Source: VRUE01 sp963708115 | GTDB taxonomy: Bacteria; Actinomycetota; Thermoleophilia; Solirubrobacterales; 70-9 | NCBI GenBank assembly: GCA_963708115.1 | Contig: CAVPRX010000001.1 | Span: forward strand, 1,240,001 to 1,304,000 | Direction of reading: 5' to 3' | DNA: 64,000 nucleotides | Notes under the pieces: model-generated | Database searches by the model: none | Told to the model about the DNA's origin: nothing | Seen by the model: only the letters and a program-made list of their open reading frames with translations | Made by a program: the position numbers and the translations under genes | Shown here: positions 23,676 through 33,907 of the stretch, in pieces | How the letters are laid out: every line of letters starts with the position of its first letter | Numbering within the stretch: the stretch's first letter is position 1

Positions 23676-25562
23676 CTATCCGTCGAGGGGGACTGCCGCC
23701 GCGTCCCCGTCCTGCGCAGTGATCAACTCGACCACTCGCTCGGCGAGATTGGCCTCGTCGCCGGCCATCACCAAGTGCTCCAGGGAGTTGAGGGTCGACT
23801 CGACCCACTCGGTGTCGAGCGGCGCCGTGCGGACCGTGCGGTGGATCCGTTTCGCGGCGGTCGGCCGCAGCTCCTCGCCGCTGCCGATCAGCTCCTCGTG
23901 CAGCTTCTCCCCCGGCCGCGGCTGGGTGAACTCGATCGCGATCTCCGCACCCGGCTCGTAGCCGGCGAGGCGGATCATGTTGTTCGCCAGGTCGACGATC
24001 TTCACCGGCTCGCCCATGTCGAGGACGAAGACCTCGCCTTTGCCGGCACCGATGTCGCCGGCGCGGATGACCAGCTGGACCGCCTCCGGGATCGTCATGA
24101 AGAAGCGCGTCATCTCCGGGTGGGTGACGGTGACCGGACCGCCGCGCTCGATCTGGCCGCGGAAGATCGGCACGACGCTGCCCGAGGAGGCGAGCACGTT
24201 GCCGAAGCGCACGCTGGCGAAGCGGGTGCCGGGGTGCTTGTGGCCAGCCGTCTCGACGATCCACTCGGCCATTGCCTTGGATGCCCCCATCACCGTCTGC
24301 GGGTTGACCGCCTTGTCGGTCGAGATCAGGACAAAGCGCTCGACGTCGGAGGCGGCGGCGGTCTCGGCGGTGATCCGCGTCGCGATCGCGTTGTTGCGGA
24401 CCGCCTCCAACGGGTTGGCCTCCATCAGCGGCACATGCTTGTAGGCGGCGGCGTGGAAGACGACGCTCGGCTTGAAGCGCTGCATCGTCTCCAGCATCCG
24501 GTGTGGCTCCCTGCAGTCGGCGAGCACCGACTCGACGTTGGAGAAGTGGCGCTCGTCGACCATCTCGCGCTCGATCTCGAAGAGGTTGTCCTCGGCGTGG
24601 TCGAGCATCACCAGCAGCCGCGGCCCCACCCGGGCGATCTGGCGGCAGAGCTCGGAACCGATCGAGCCACCGGCGCCGGTGACGAGGACGATGCGGTCGC
24701 GCAGGTAAGCGCCCACCCGGTCCAGCTCGACCACGATCGGGTCGCGACCGAGCACGTCCTCGACCTGCACCTCGCGCAGCTGCTTGCTGAGCTGGACGCC
24801 GCCGCGCAGCAGCTCGAACACGGTCGGCAGGGTGCGGACGCGGATCTCGCGCTCGCGACATGCGGCGACGACCTTGGCCCGCAAGGTGCCGGGGGCCGAG
24901 GGGATCGCGATCACCACCTCGTCGGGCTCGGTCTCGTCGAGGATCGTCTCGATCTCAGCCGTCGTCCCCAGCACCTTGAGGCCGAGCATCCGCATTCCCT
25001 GTTTGCGCGCGTCGTCGTCGACGAAGCCGATCGCGGTCGCGCCCAGGTTCGGGTTGAGGTGCATCTCGCGGACGACCATCTGGCCGCCCGAGCCGGCGCC
25101 GATGACCAGCACCTCGTGCTTGGGCAGGCGGTGGCCGTGGGTCGGCCGCTCGACGATCAAGCGCACGGCGAGGCGAGCACCGGCGACCAGGAACAGCGTC
25201 AGCAGGAAGTCCATCACCGCGACCGAGCGCGGTAGGTCATGGTCGAAGGGCTTCAGCACCGTGAAGAGGACGACGACGATCGCGCTGGCGGCGGCAACGG
25301 CGCGGCCGATCGTGAGGAAGTCGCGACCGCTGACGTAGCGCCACCACTTCTGGTAGAGCCCGAAGGCGGCAAAGACCGTGACCTCGATCAGCGCGACGAA
25401 GCCGACCGACTGGGCGAAAAGGACCCAGTAGCGGTGCGGAAGGTCGGTCCTGTCGAGGAAGCGGAGCCGGAACGCCAGGTAGTAGGCGAGGGCGACGAGA
25501 AGGGCGTCGGCTGCCGCCTGGAGGAGCCGAGTGCGGTAGACGGGGTGGTTCAAGCGGCGCAT
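23676..25562 (-). CDS. Membrane nucleotide-sugar 4,6-dehydratase (CapD/PglF/WbpM family)
   Basis: This 628-residue protein has four N-terminal membrane helices (about residues 10-125), a first Rossmann domain (EVLVIGAGSGGQMVVREM), then the catalytic SDR domain with VTGAGGSIGSELCRQIARVG (NAD(P) binding), DHAEDNLFEIEREM and HAAAYKHVPLMEANPLEAVR. The ISTDKAVNPQTVMGASKAMA segment holds the catalytic Asp-Lys pair in the S-T-D-K motif. It converts a UDP-GlcNAc-type sugar to a 4-keto-6-deoxy sugar for the polysaccharide. It is the first gene of the leftward cluster and diverges from the DedA gene. Confidence 0.93.
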   Translation of the reverse strand: MRRLNHPVYRTRLLQAAADALLVALAYYLAFRLRFLDRTDLPHRYWVLFAQSVGFVALIEVTVFAAFGLYQKWWRYVSGRDFLTIGRAVAAASAIVVVLFTVLKPFDHDLPRSVAVMDFLLTLFLVAGARLAVRLIVERPTHGHRLPKHEVLVIGAGSGGQMVVREMHLNPNLGATAIGFVDDDARKQGMRMLGLKVLGTTAEIETILDETEPDEVVIAIPSAPGTLRAKVVAACREREIRVRTLPTVFELLRGGVQLSKQLREVQVEDVLGRDPIVVELDRVGAYLRDRIVLVTGAGGSIGSELCRQIARVGPRLLVMLDHAEDNLFEIEREMVDERHFSNVESVLADCREPHRMLETMQRFKPSVVFHAAAYKHVPLMEANPLEAVRNNAIATRITAETAAASDVERFVLISTDKAVNPQTVMGASKAMAEWIVETAGHKHPGTRFASVRFGNVLASSGSVVPIFRGQIERGGPVTVTHPEMTRFFMTIPEAVQLVIRAGDIGAGKGEVFVLDMGEPVKIVDLANNMIRLAGYEPGAEIAIEFTQPRPGEKLHEELIGSGEELRPTAAKRIHRTVRTAPLDTEWVESTLNSLEHLVMAGDEANLAERVVELITAQDGDAAAVPLDG

Positions 25563-25620
25563 GACGACCTGGCGAGTTTAGATGGTGGGGGCGCCGCTCC
25601 CTACAATCCCGCCTTCGCGC

Positions 25621-26322
25621 ATGCTGATCGTCCTCGCCAGCTTCTCCGACAAGATCGTCGACCCGATCGTCAACGTCGCCACCGACTTCATCGGCTCGGC
25701 GGGCGTGATCGGCGTCTTCGTGCTGATGCTGCTCGAGTCCGCCTGCATCCCGGTGCCGAGCGAGGCGATCATGCTCTTCGCCGGCTTCAGCGTCTCCGAA
25801 GGCGACATGACGCTGTTCGGAATCGTCGCCGCCGGCGTGCTTGGCAACGTCGCCGGCTCCTGGATCGCCTACGCGGTCGGCTACTACGGGCGTCTCGACC
25901 TGCTGGAGAAGAACAAGCTGATCCACATCAGCCCCAAGCACCTGAAGTGGGCCGATGACTGGTTTGCGCGCTACGGCGCCGCCACCGTCTTCTTCTCGCG
26001 GATGCTGCCGATCGTCCGCACCTTCATCTCGCTGCCGGCCGGGGTGGCGAAGATGCCGTTCTGGCGCTTCACCGCGTACACCCTCGCCGGCTGCATCCCC
26101 TGGGTGCTGATGCTGGCGCTGATCGGGCGCAGCGTCGGCGACAACTGGGAGCACTGGCGCCACCAGCTCGGCTACCTCGACTACGTCGTCCTGGCCGCCG
26201 TGGTCGGCGGCATCGTCTACCTGCTGATCCGGCGTCGTCGGCGAGGCGGCAGCGAAGACGAGCCCGGCGACGGACAGCCGGTCGCGAACGCAGAGCCGGC
26301 CGGGACCGCGGAGTCCCTCTGA
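25621..26322 (+). CDS. DedA family membrane protein
   Basis: The DedA/VTT-fold protein has about 233 residues from ATG 25621; ATG 25582 would add 13 residues. ESACIPVPSEAIMLFAGFSV is the conserved re-entrant region with the acidic residue, GNVAGSWIAYAVGYYG follows, and FFSRMLPIVRTFISLPAGVA with MPFWRFTAYTLAGCIPWVL is the Arg-rich conserved block. Members of this family move undecaprenyl phosphate or phospholipids across the membrane. Its position in front of uppP fits a role in recycling the lipid carrier used by the polysaccharide and peptidoglycan pathways. Confidence 0.9.
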   Translation: MLIVLASFSDKIVDPIVNVATDFIGSAGVIGVFVLMLLESACIPVPSEAIMLFAGFSVSEGDMTLFGIVAAGVLGNVAGSWIAYAVGYYGRLDLLEKNKLIHISPKHLKWADDWFARYGAATVFFSRMLPIVRTFISLPAGVAKMPFWRFTAYTLAGCIPWVLMLALIGRSVGDNWEHWRHQLGYLDYVVLAAVVGGIVYLLIRRRRRGGSEDEPGDGQPVANAEPAGTAESL

Positions 26323-26363
26323 GCGGAGGGGCCGACGGCCGGATCCCAGCCGCCCGCGCGCTT

Positions 26364-27125
26364 GTGCTGGGGATCGTCCAGGGTCCGGCAGAGCTGCTGC
26401 CGGTCTCCTCTTCGGCGCACATCGTCCTCGTTCCCTGGCTGGCGGGGTGGGACTGGGAGCAGATCGATCCGGAGGTGCGCAAGAGCTTCGAGGTGGCCCT
26501 GCACGGCGGTGCTGCGCTGGCGCTGCTGATCGGCCAGCGGCAGACGATCCTCGAGGAGCTGCGCGCCTTCGACGGGCAGCGCGCCCTCGTCCTCGGCCTC
26601 TCCTTCCTCCCCGCCGCGGTCGTCGGCTACGGCTTGGAGCGCCCGATCGAGCAGCGACTTGGCGGCCCCAAGGCCACCGCGATCGGGTTGCTTGCCGGCG
26701 CAGCAGCAATGCTGATCGCCGACACACGGCCACAGCAGCGGGGACGTGGGGATGCGACGCCGGCCGACGGCCTGGTCCTCGGAGTCGCCCAGGCCGCGGC
26801 GCTCGCCCCCGGCGTCTCACGCAACGGCGTCACCCTCGCGGCGGCGCGCTGGCGGCGCTTTTCGCGCGACCAGGCGAACCTGCTCTCGCGCACGATCGCC
26901 CTGCCGATCATCGTCGGCGCCACGATCCTCAAGGGCGAGCGCCTGCGCCGGCGCGGCGCCTCCCCCTCGCTGCGCCGCTCGATGGCGATCGGCGTCGTCG
27001 CCTCCTTCGCCTCCACCCTCGCCTCCCAGCGCCTGATCGGCCTGGTCGAGCGCGACCGGGCGCTATGGCCGTATGCGGCTTACCGGGCTGGATTGGCGGC
27101 TGCGGTGCTTGTAAAACTCCGGTAA
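26364..27125 (+). CDS. uppP: Undecaprenyl-diphosphatase
   Basis: The enzyme dephosphorylates undecaprenyl diphosphate at the membrane and so supplies the lipid carrier. VLGIVQGPAELLPVSSSAHI is the first signature (Glu and SSSxH), and ALAPGVSRNGVTLAAARWRR the second (PGxSRxG). The usual N-terminus has a few residues before VLGIVQG, but the frame upstream (RIPAARAL) has no ATG, GTG or TTG between the DedA stop and GTG 26364. The true start may therefore be a CTG overlapping the DedA stop or the site may contain an error. It is about 250 residues long, near family length. Confidence 0.88.
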   Translation: MLGIVQGPAELLPVSSSAHIVLVPWLAGWDWEQIDPEVRKSFEVALHGGAALALLIGQRQTILEELRAFDGQRALVLGLSFLPAAVVGYGLERPIEQRLGGPKATAIGLLAGAAAMLIADTRPQQRGRGDATPADGLVLGVAQAAALAPGVSRNGVTLAAARWRRFSRDQANLLSRTIALPIIVGATILKGERLRRRGASPSLRRSMAIGVVASFASTLASQRLIGLVERDRALWPYAAYRAGLAAAVLVKLR

Positions 27126-27143
27126 TAGCAGCTAACTCCCAAA

Positions 27144-27220
27144 CTTGGAGAAACTTGGAGTTGATTTGGAGTTCGGCTACAATTCCAAATCTTGGAGAAA
27201 CTTGGAGTTGATTTGGAGTT
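27144..27220 (+). promoter_or_regulatory. Two 30-bp direct repeats upstream of the Fic gene
   Basis: An exact 30-bp sequence occurs at 27144-27173 and 27191-27220, 47 bp apart, ending 3 bp before the Fic start codon. Each copy is itself three spaced TTGGAG hexamers (CTTGGAG, ACTTGGAG, ATTTGGAG). Six hexamers on one face look like a repressor-binding array, and the second copy would cover the ribosome-binding site. Confidence 0.6.
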
Positions 27221-27223
27221 GCG

Positions 27224-28560
27224 ATGTACGTAGCCGAAGCACCGTCTATCGATGAGCTGGGAGACAAGCTCGATGCCGATGCGCTGGTCGCCACGATCGG
27301 TGCGCCGGTCGACCCGAGGACGAGGGAGCGCTATCTCCACTGGGACAAGCTGCGCCATCTCGACCCTCCCGCTGGGCTGAGCAGCGAGCAATGGTGGCTG
27401 CAGGTCAAGACCGCCAGGGAGTTCGAACTGCGCGAGATTCCCCTGGCCGACTCGAACGGAAACCGATTCCGCTTCAGCCTGCCGGACAGCATGCTGCGAA
27501 GCCTGCACCACATCGACCAGCGGTGCGGCGGAGAGGTCGCGATGGACGAGGTGGTGACTTCCGAGCGGCGGGCAGGACGGCGCTTCCTGGTCAACTCACT
27601 GATGGAGGAGGCGATCCGGTCCAGTCAGCTGGAGGGCGCAACCACCTCCCGCGTGGTCGCCAAGGAGTTGCTGCGGAGCGGGCGGGAGCCGAACGACCGT
27701 AGCGAGCTGATGATCGTCAACAACTATCGGGCGTTGCGGTTTATGCGCGACGAGATGAACGGGGCATTGAGCCCGGCGTCGATCTTTGAACTGCACCGGA
27801 TCGTCACCGAGGGCACCCTCGACGATCCGGCGGCCGGCGGCCGCCTGCAGCGCCCCGGAGAGCCGCGGGTTGCCGTCTTCGACCGCGACGACGCGCAACC
27901 GATCCATGTTCCACCGCCGGCCGAGCAACTGCCGGAGCGGATCGAGCAGCTCTGCAGGTTCGCCAACGAGAGCGGTGAGGAGGGGCAGTTCATCCATCCG
28001 GTGATGCGCGCGGTGCTGCTTCATTTCTGGCTCGCCTACGACCACCCCTTTGCCGACGGCAACGGCCGCACGGCGAGGATCCTCTTCTTCTGGGCGATGC
28101 ACACCCGCGGCTACTGGCTCGCCGAGTATCTGCCGATCTCGCGGCTGATCCGCAAAGCGCCGGCGCAGTACGCGCGGGCGTTCATGGAAACGGAGACCGA
28201 CCAGGGCGACACCACCTACTTCCTGATCCACCAGCTGGGCGTAATCGAGCGGGCAATCGAGGACCTACACGTATATCTGCAGCGCAAGATCTCCGAAGTG
28301 CAGGGCATCGAGCGCATGCTGCGAGCCGATGACGACCTGAACGGGCGGCAGCTGGCGCTGCTCATCGACGCAACCCGAGAGGCCGACGCGTCCTACTCGT
28401 TCGACAGTCACGCGATGAGCCACCGGGTGTCCCACGAGACCGCGCGCTCCGATCTGCGCGGTCTTGCCGAACGTGGTCTGCTGACCCGGCGCCGCAAAGG
28501 CCACAAGTACATCTTCGAGCCCGCACCCGATCTACCGGAGCGCCTGAAAGAATCGCCCGC

Positions 28561-28564
<4 letters not shown>
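27224..28564 (+). CDS. Fic family protein with C-terminal winged helix
   Basis: Fic enzymes transfer AMP or another nucleotide moiety to a target hydroxyl. The catalytic loop HPFADGNGRTARILFF (about residues 273-288) is complete. MEEAIRSSQLEGATTSRVVA near residue 130 is the inhibitory-helix type motif (S-x-x-x-E-G), so the protein is probably self-inhibited. The N-terminal Fic_N region precedes it, and the C-terminal 80 residues (SHRVSHETARSDLRGLAERG, LLTRRRKGHKYIF) form a winged-helix DNA-binding domain. With the upstream repeats this points to an autoregulated gene. The stop overlaps the purM start by 4 bp (GTGA). Confidence 0.92.
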
Positions 28565-29567
<1,003 letters not shown>

Positions 29568-29571
<4 letters not shown>

Positions 29572-31082
29572 GCTCCCGCCCTTCCAGTTCGATGATCGGA
29601 ACCGTCCTCTCTGGGCGCTACCGGCTGGAGGCAAAACTGGGCAGTGGCGGCATGTCGACTGTTTACCTCGCAAGCGACGACACGCTCGATCGGCCGGTTG
29701 CAGTGAAGGTGATGCACCGGGAGATGTCCGAGCAGGAGGACCAGTTGCAGCGCTTCCGCCAAGAGGCGCGGGCGGTCGCCAAGCTGACCCACCCCAACGT
29801 CGTCTCGGTGATCGACGCCGGCGAGGACGGCGGCTACCCCTACATCGTCTTCGAGTACGTCAAAGGGGAGACGCTGAAGCAGCGGATCGGCCGGGTCGGC
29901 GCCCTCGACACTCAGGAGGCGATCGCCTACGCGATCGAGGTCGCCCGTGGCCTCGGCGTCGCCCATGCGCGCAACATGGTCCACCGCGACATCAAGCCGC
30001 AGAACGTCCTGATCGACGAGGAGGGCCGGGCCAAGCTGACCGACTTCGGCATCTCACGCCAGCTCGAACAGGACGGCGTCACCGCCACCGGCCGCGTGCT
30101 CGGCACCACCGACTACGTCGCCCCCGAGCAGGCGATGGGCAAAGCGGTCGACCCGCGCTCTGACATCTACTCGCTCGGCGTCGTCCTCTACGAGATGCTG
30201 GTCGGTCAGGTCCCCTTCCACGCCGACAGCCAGGTCGGCGTGGCGATGAAACACGTCAACGAGGAACTGCCCGACGTGCAGCGGCGCCGGCCCGACGCCT
30301 CCGCGGCCGTCGCGCTGGTGGTCGAGCGGGCGACGGCCAAGGACCCGGCCGAGCGCTACCAGTCGATCGCCGAGATGATCGACGACCTCGAGACCGCACT
30401 CGAGGTCGAGGCGGCGCGGGCGGGATCGACCACCGGTGAGGCGACCAGCGTGCTCGACGCGGTGCCGCCGCCACAGCGAAAGCTCTCGGGCGGCGCGCGC
30501 TGGTCGTGGGCGGCGATCGCGATCCTGCTCCTGGTCGGGGGTGGCGCCCTGCTCGCAGTTCAGCTGATCTCCAACGGCGGCTTCGGAGGCGGCGGTGCCG
30601 ACAAGGGCAAAGGCGGCAACGTCTCGATCTCGGGGGCGACCGACTACGACCCCCAGGGCGACGGCGAAGAGATCGGCAGCAAGGTCGAACTGGCAGCCGA
30701 CGGCGACCCGACCGGGACCGCCTGGGAAACCGAGCACTACGACTCCGAAACGTTCGAAGGCACCAAGACCGGGCCGGACCCGGGCGTGGGCATATACGTC
30801 ACGGCCAGCTCCCCGGCGACGCCGAAGAAAATGATCGTCCGCACCCCCACCCCCGGCTGGGACGCCCAGGTCTTCGCCGCACCCGCCGGCCCCCCCTCGG
30901 ACATCACCGGCTGGGATGAACCGGTCGGCGACGTGAGCGAAGCCGAGGGAACCCAGGAGATCGACCTCAATGTCCGCCAGCCTTCGACCTACTTCCTACT
31001 CTGGTTCACCAAAGCCTCACCGGCCCGCGACCAAGAAGGCCGCTACCAGATCGAGATCAGCGACATCAAGCTGCTCGGATGA
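29568..31082 (+). CDS. Membrane serine/threonine protein kinase
   Basis: In this 504-residue protein the cytoplasmic PknB-type kinase domain (about residues 14-275) has LGSGGMSTVYLASDD (glycine loop), VAVKVMHRE (Lys), HRDIKPQNVLIDEEGRAKLT (catalytic loop), DFGISRQLEQDG and APEQAMG. One membrane segment at about 312-332 (WAAIAILLLVGGGALLAVQL) leads to an outer domain that is not PASTA. It runs from ISGATDYDPQGDGEEIGSKV to the end and looks like a beta-sandwich seen in other actinobacterial kinases. The extracellular ligand is unknown. ATG overlaps the purM stop. Confidence 0.93.
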
Positions 31083-31193
31083 ACGTCCACACATACCGTG
31101 CAGGAACGGTGGGTTATGCGGAGAATGGGAGGTCTGAGCCGGTTGGGTATGCATTAAGTTTCCATCCGGGCCAGGAACGACTATCTTTTCTAT

Positions 31194-31475
31194 ATGACGA
31201 CTATGACCGCTACCACTCCTGAGACGATCCTTCAGGAGGATGGGGCCGAAGTCGCGCTGGCCGAGCTGGGGGACGAGGTGCGTGCCGGTGAAGATTCCAT
31301 CCGCGCGGTGATCGCGGCGGCGGAGCCCGGAACGGCGTGGACGATTCGTGAGCTGCGCGACCTCGCGGCGGAAGGGCGCCGGTCGACTGTCATGTCGGTG
31401 GCGCTCATGGGCCTTGACAAGTCCGGCGAGGTCCAGATCGACTACGCGAGCTCAACCGTCACAGCGACGCCCTAG
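31194..31475 (+). CDS. Small putative DNA-binding protein
   Basis: This 93-residue protein starts at ATG 31194 (31203 also possible). The first 30 residues are Thr/Glu-rich. The rest, TAWTIRELRDLAAEGRRSTV then VALMGLDKSGEVQIDYAS, has the helix-turn-helix then beta-hairpin pattern of a short winged helix, but no family is recognised with confidence. It lies 24 bp upstream of the dGTPase-like gene in the same direction, so it may regulate it. The 110-bp region in front is AT-richer and can hold its promoter. Confidence 0.5.
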   Translation: MTTMTATTPETILQEDGAEVALAELGDEVRAGEDSIRAVIAAAEPGTAWTIRELRDLAAEGRRSTVMSVALMGLDKSGEVQIDYASSTVTATP

Positions 31476-31499
31476 CCCCTCCGAGGTTGGGTCGCCATC

Positions 31500-32875
31500 G
31501 TGGTCGCGCGGCTGACGGTCCCCGCTGAGGAGGTTCGGCAGACGCTCGACGAGCGCATGGTCCCCGAACCTGCGGCGACAGTACGCAGCGAGGCGCAGCG
31601 CGATCGCGATCGCATCCTCTACTCGTCGGCCTTCCTCCGCCTCGGCCATGTGACCCAGGTCGCAAGCCCCGAGGCCGGCCACCTCTTCCACAGCCGCCTC
31701 ACCCACTCGATCAAGGTGGCCCAGGTCGCCCGGGGGCTCGCTCAGCGGCTGAAGGTGCTCGACGGACGGAATGAGCTGGACGAGCCGGCATCGAGGCTCG
31801 TCGCCTGTCTCGACGAAGACGCGGCCTCCGCGGCGGCGCTGGCCCACGACCTCGGCCACCCGCCGTTCGGTCACCTCGCCGAGAAGGTGCTCGAGGACAC
31901 ATCGCGGCACGCCAGCTTCGAGGGCAACGCGCAATCGTTTCGAATCATCACCCGGCTCGCGCTGCGCACGGCGACCGCGAGCACGGACGACGCGCCGATC
32001 GGGCTCAACCTGACTCGCCGCACCTTGAACGGTGTCCTCAAGTACCCGTGGCTGCGCGCCGAGGACCCACCGGGGCGGTGGACGAAGTGGGGCGCCTACA
32101 CCGACGGCGACCGCAAGGCGTTCGACTGGACGCGGCGGGGCTACCCGGACGGCGAGCGCACGCTCGAGGCTTGCCTGATGGACTGGGCGGACGACGTCAC
32201 CTACGCGGTGCACGACATGGACGACTTCTACCGGGCAGGGCTGGTCCCCCTGGAGCGACTCAGCGGGCGCGGATCTTCGGAGCTGGATCGCTTCAAAGAC
32301 CACCTCCGGGACTGGGCCGCCGAGGCGAAGGAGGGCGAGGAGGAGCGCGACGCCGAGCGGCTCGTCGAGGCGGCCGACCGGCTCTTCACCGACGGCCTGG
32401 TCTCTTCGATCAGCCTTCCCTTCGTCGGGCGCACCGACGAACGCGTCAACCTTCGCCAGCTCTGCTCGAAGCTGATCGGCATCTACATCTCAGCCCCACG
32501 GTTGAGCGGGATCGACGATGAGAGGGTCGAGCTCACGATCGACGAGGACCTCGTCGATCAGGTGAAGGTCCTCAAGCGCCTGACCTGGTTCTACGTCATC
32601 GACCGTCCCTCCCTCGCCGTCATCCAGCGCGGCCAGAAGCAGATCGTCGAGACGCTCTTCAACATGTACCGCGAAGCGGTCGGGAAGGGGAACACCACCT
32701 GCTTCCACCGCTCTTCGCCGAACGGGCCAAGGCAGCCAAAGGGGCGGCGAGCAGCGAACGGGCGGTGATAGACCTGATCGCGAGCATGTCCGAGGCGAGC
32801 GCCGAGGCGATCTACCGGCAGCGGGCCGGGGTCGCCAGCGGCTCGCTGGTCGCGCAGGTCGCGGGCCGTGCCTAG
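31500..32875 (+). CDS. dGTP triphosphohydrolase-like HD protein, one frameshift near the C-terminus
   Basis: The HD-domain protein has about 458 residues from GTG 31500. RDRDRILYSSAFLRLGHVTQ, HSRLTHSIKVAQVARGLAQR and AALAHDLGHPPFGHLAEKVL carry the metal-binding His-Asp residues. LMDWADDVTYAVHDMDDFYR is the second HD-associated motif of dGTPases. The family hydrolyses dGTP to deoxyguanosine and triphosphate, and members act in nucleotide control and phage defence. At about 32690, in the run of G, the frame shifts; the true end is IASMSEASAEAIYRQRAG with stop TAG 32873. It converges with the STAS/ATPase gene, the two stops overlapping. Confidence 0.85.
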
Positions 32876-33792
32876 GTCGCGGCGCTGAGGTCACGCTGGC
32901 GCACCGGCAGGCCAAGCGAGGTTTCAATCCGGCCATAGTCGAGGGGAAGGTCGGTGCGCAGCTCAATCGAGATCAAGGTCCCGTACAGGTGGGGAAGCTG
33001 GGTGAGGTCGCTGACTGTCTCGCACTCTTCGCGCGAGGCATCGCCGGAGCGCAACAGGAACCTCCCACCGTTGTCGCGGACGAGCAGGCGAGCGAGGTAG
33101 AGGCCCATGCCGCCCCCGGTTCCCGGTTCGCCGCTGGCACGCGGACCCATGGCGGTCTTGATAGCCGTCAGGTCATCTCCGATGTCGCTGAACTCGGGGT
33201 TCTGGACGAGGCTGGACTGGACCCCGATCCCGCTGTCGGCGATCGCGAGGCTGACGCGCCCGCGGGCGGGGAGCACCTCGAGGACCACCACACCGCCCCG
33301 GTCGCCGGAGTGCTGGATCACGTTTTGGGTCAGTTCGTAGACGAGCGTGCTGAAAGCGCGCAACGACCTGGCGCTCCAATCGGTCTCCGCCGCGAGCCTG
33401 TTGTGCAGGCTCGCCAGCACACGGTCGACTCCCCTGTTGCCGACGAACGGCTCGCTGCCGAGGACCGCGGGTTCCTCGCCGCCGTCGGCCTGCCAGTGGC
33501 CGACTCCTTCGGTGACCAGCGCCCGCAGCGCAGCCGGAGCAAGGCAGCGGGTGGCGTGGCCAGACTCGGGGGCGACGAAGCCGGCGAGTGGGTCCCAGGC
33601 CTGACGCATCCTCAGCCCACGAAGCGCCGCCAGTAGGACGGCCAGGGTTGTCGGCTCGAGCGCGCCCAGCTCGCTCAGATCGATGCGGCTGGGCTCGTCG
33701 CTCGGCCAGCGGCGCAGATGCGCCAGCTCCTCGCAGAGGGAGTCGAGGTCCGAATGGCAGAAGCTGCCGCTCAACGAAAGCGTTGGAGTCAT
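32872..33792 (-). CDS. STAS domain plus GHKL ATPase fusion
   Basis: This 306-residue protein has an N-terminal STAS domain (about residues 1-75: RIDLSELGALEPTTLAVLLA and ALRGLRMRQAW), a middle region, and a C-terminal GHKL ATPase with STLVYELTQNVIQHSG (N-box), SLAIADSGIGVQSS (G1) and GEPGTGGGMGLYLARLLV (G2). No phosphoacceptor His or sensor is visible. The architecture equals that of 14506-15342. In partner-switching systems STAS and GHKL are normally separate proteins (anti-anti-sigma and anti-sigma kinase); the fusion is unusual. It lies opposite the dGTPase-like gene and 115 bp downstream of ddl. Confidence 0.82.
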   Translation of the reverse strand: MTPTLSLSGSFCHSDLDSLCEELAHLRRWPSDEPSRIDLSELGALEPTTLAVLLAALRGLRMRQAWDPLAGFVAPESGHATRCLAPAALRALVTEGVGHWQADGGEEPAVLGSEPFVGNRGVDRVLASLHNRLAAETDWSARSLRAFSTLVYELTQNVIQHSGDRGGVVVLEVLPARGRVSLAIADSGIGVQSSLVQNPEFSDIGDDLTAIKTAMGPRASGEPGTGGGMGLYLARLLVRDNGGRFLLRSGDASREECETVSDLTQLPHLYGTLISIELRTDLPLDYGRIETSLGLPVRQRDLSAAT

Positions 33793-33907
33793 AGCTCAGT
33801 TCCGCCCGCCACACTCGATCCTTCACCTTGCCCAATAGCGCCCGGACGAGACAGAGGATATCTGTACTCACCAGCCCCTTAGCGAACCGACATGTTTGTA
33901 CTGGTGC

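Noticed and set aside
23442..25235. Open frame of nearly 600 codons on the plus strand opposite the nucleotide-sugar dehydratase
   Set aside because: It is the antisense of a clearly identified enzyme and its composition follows the codon bias of the real gene.
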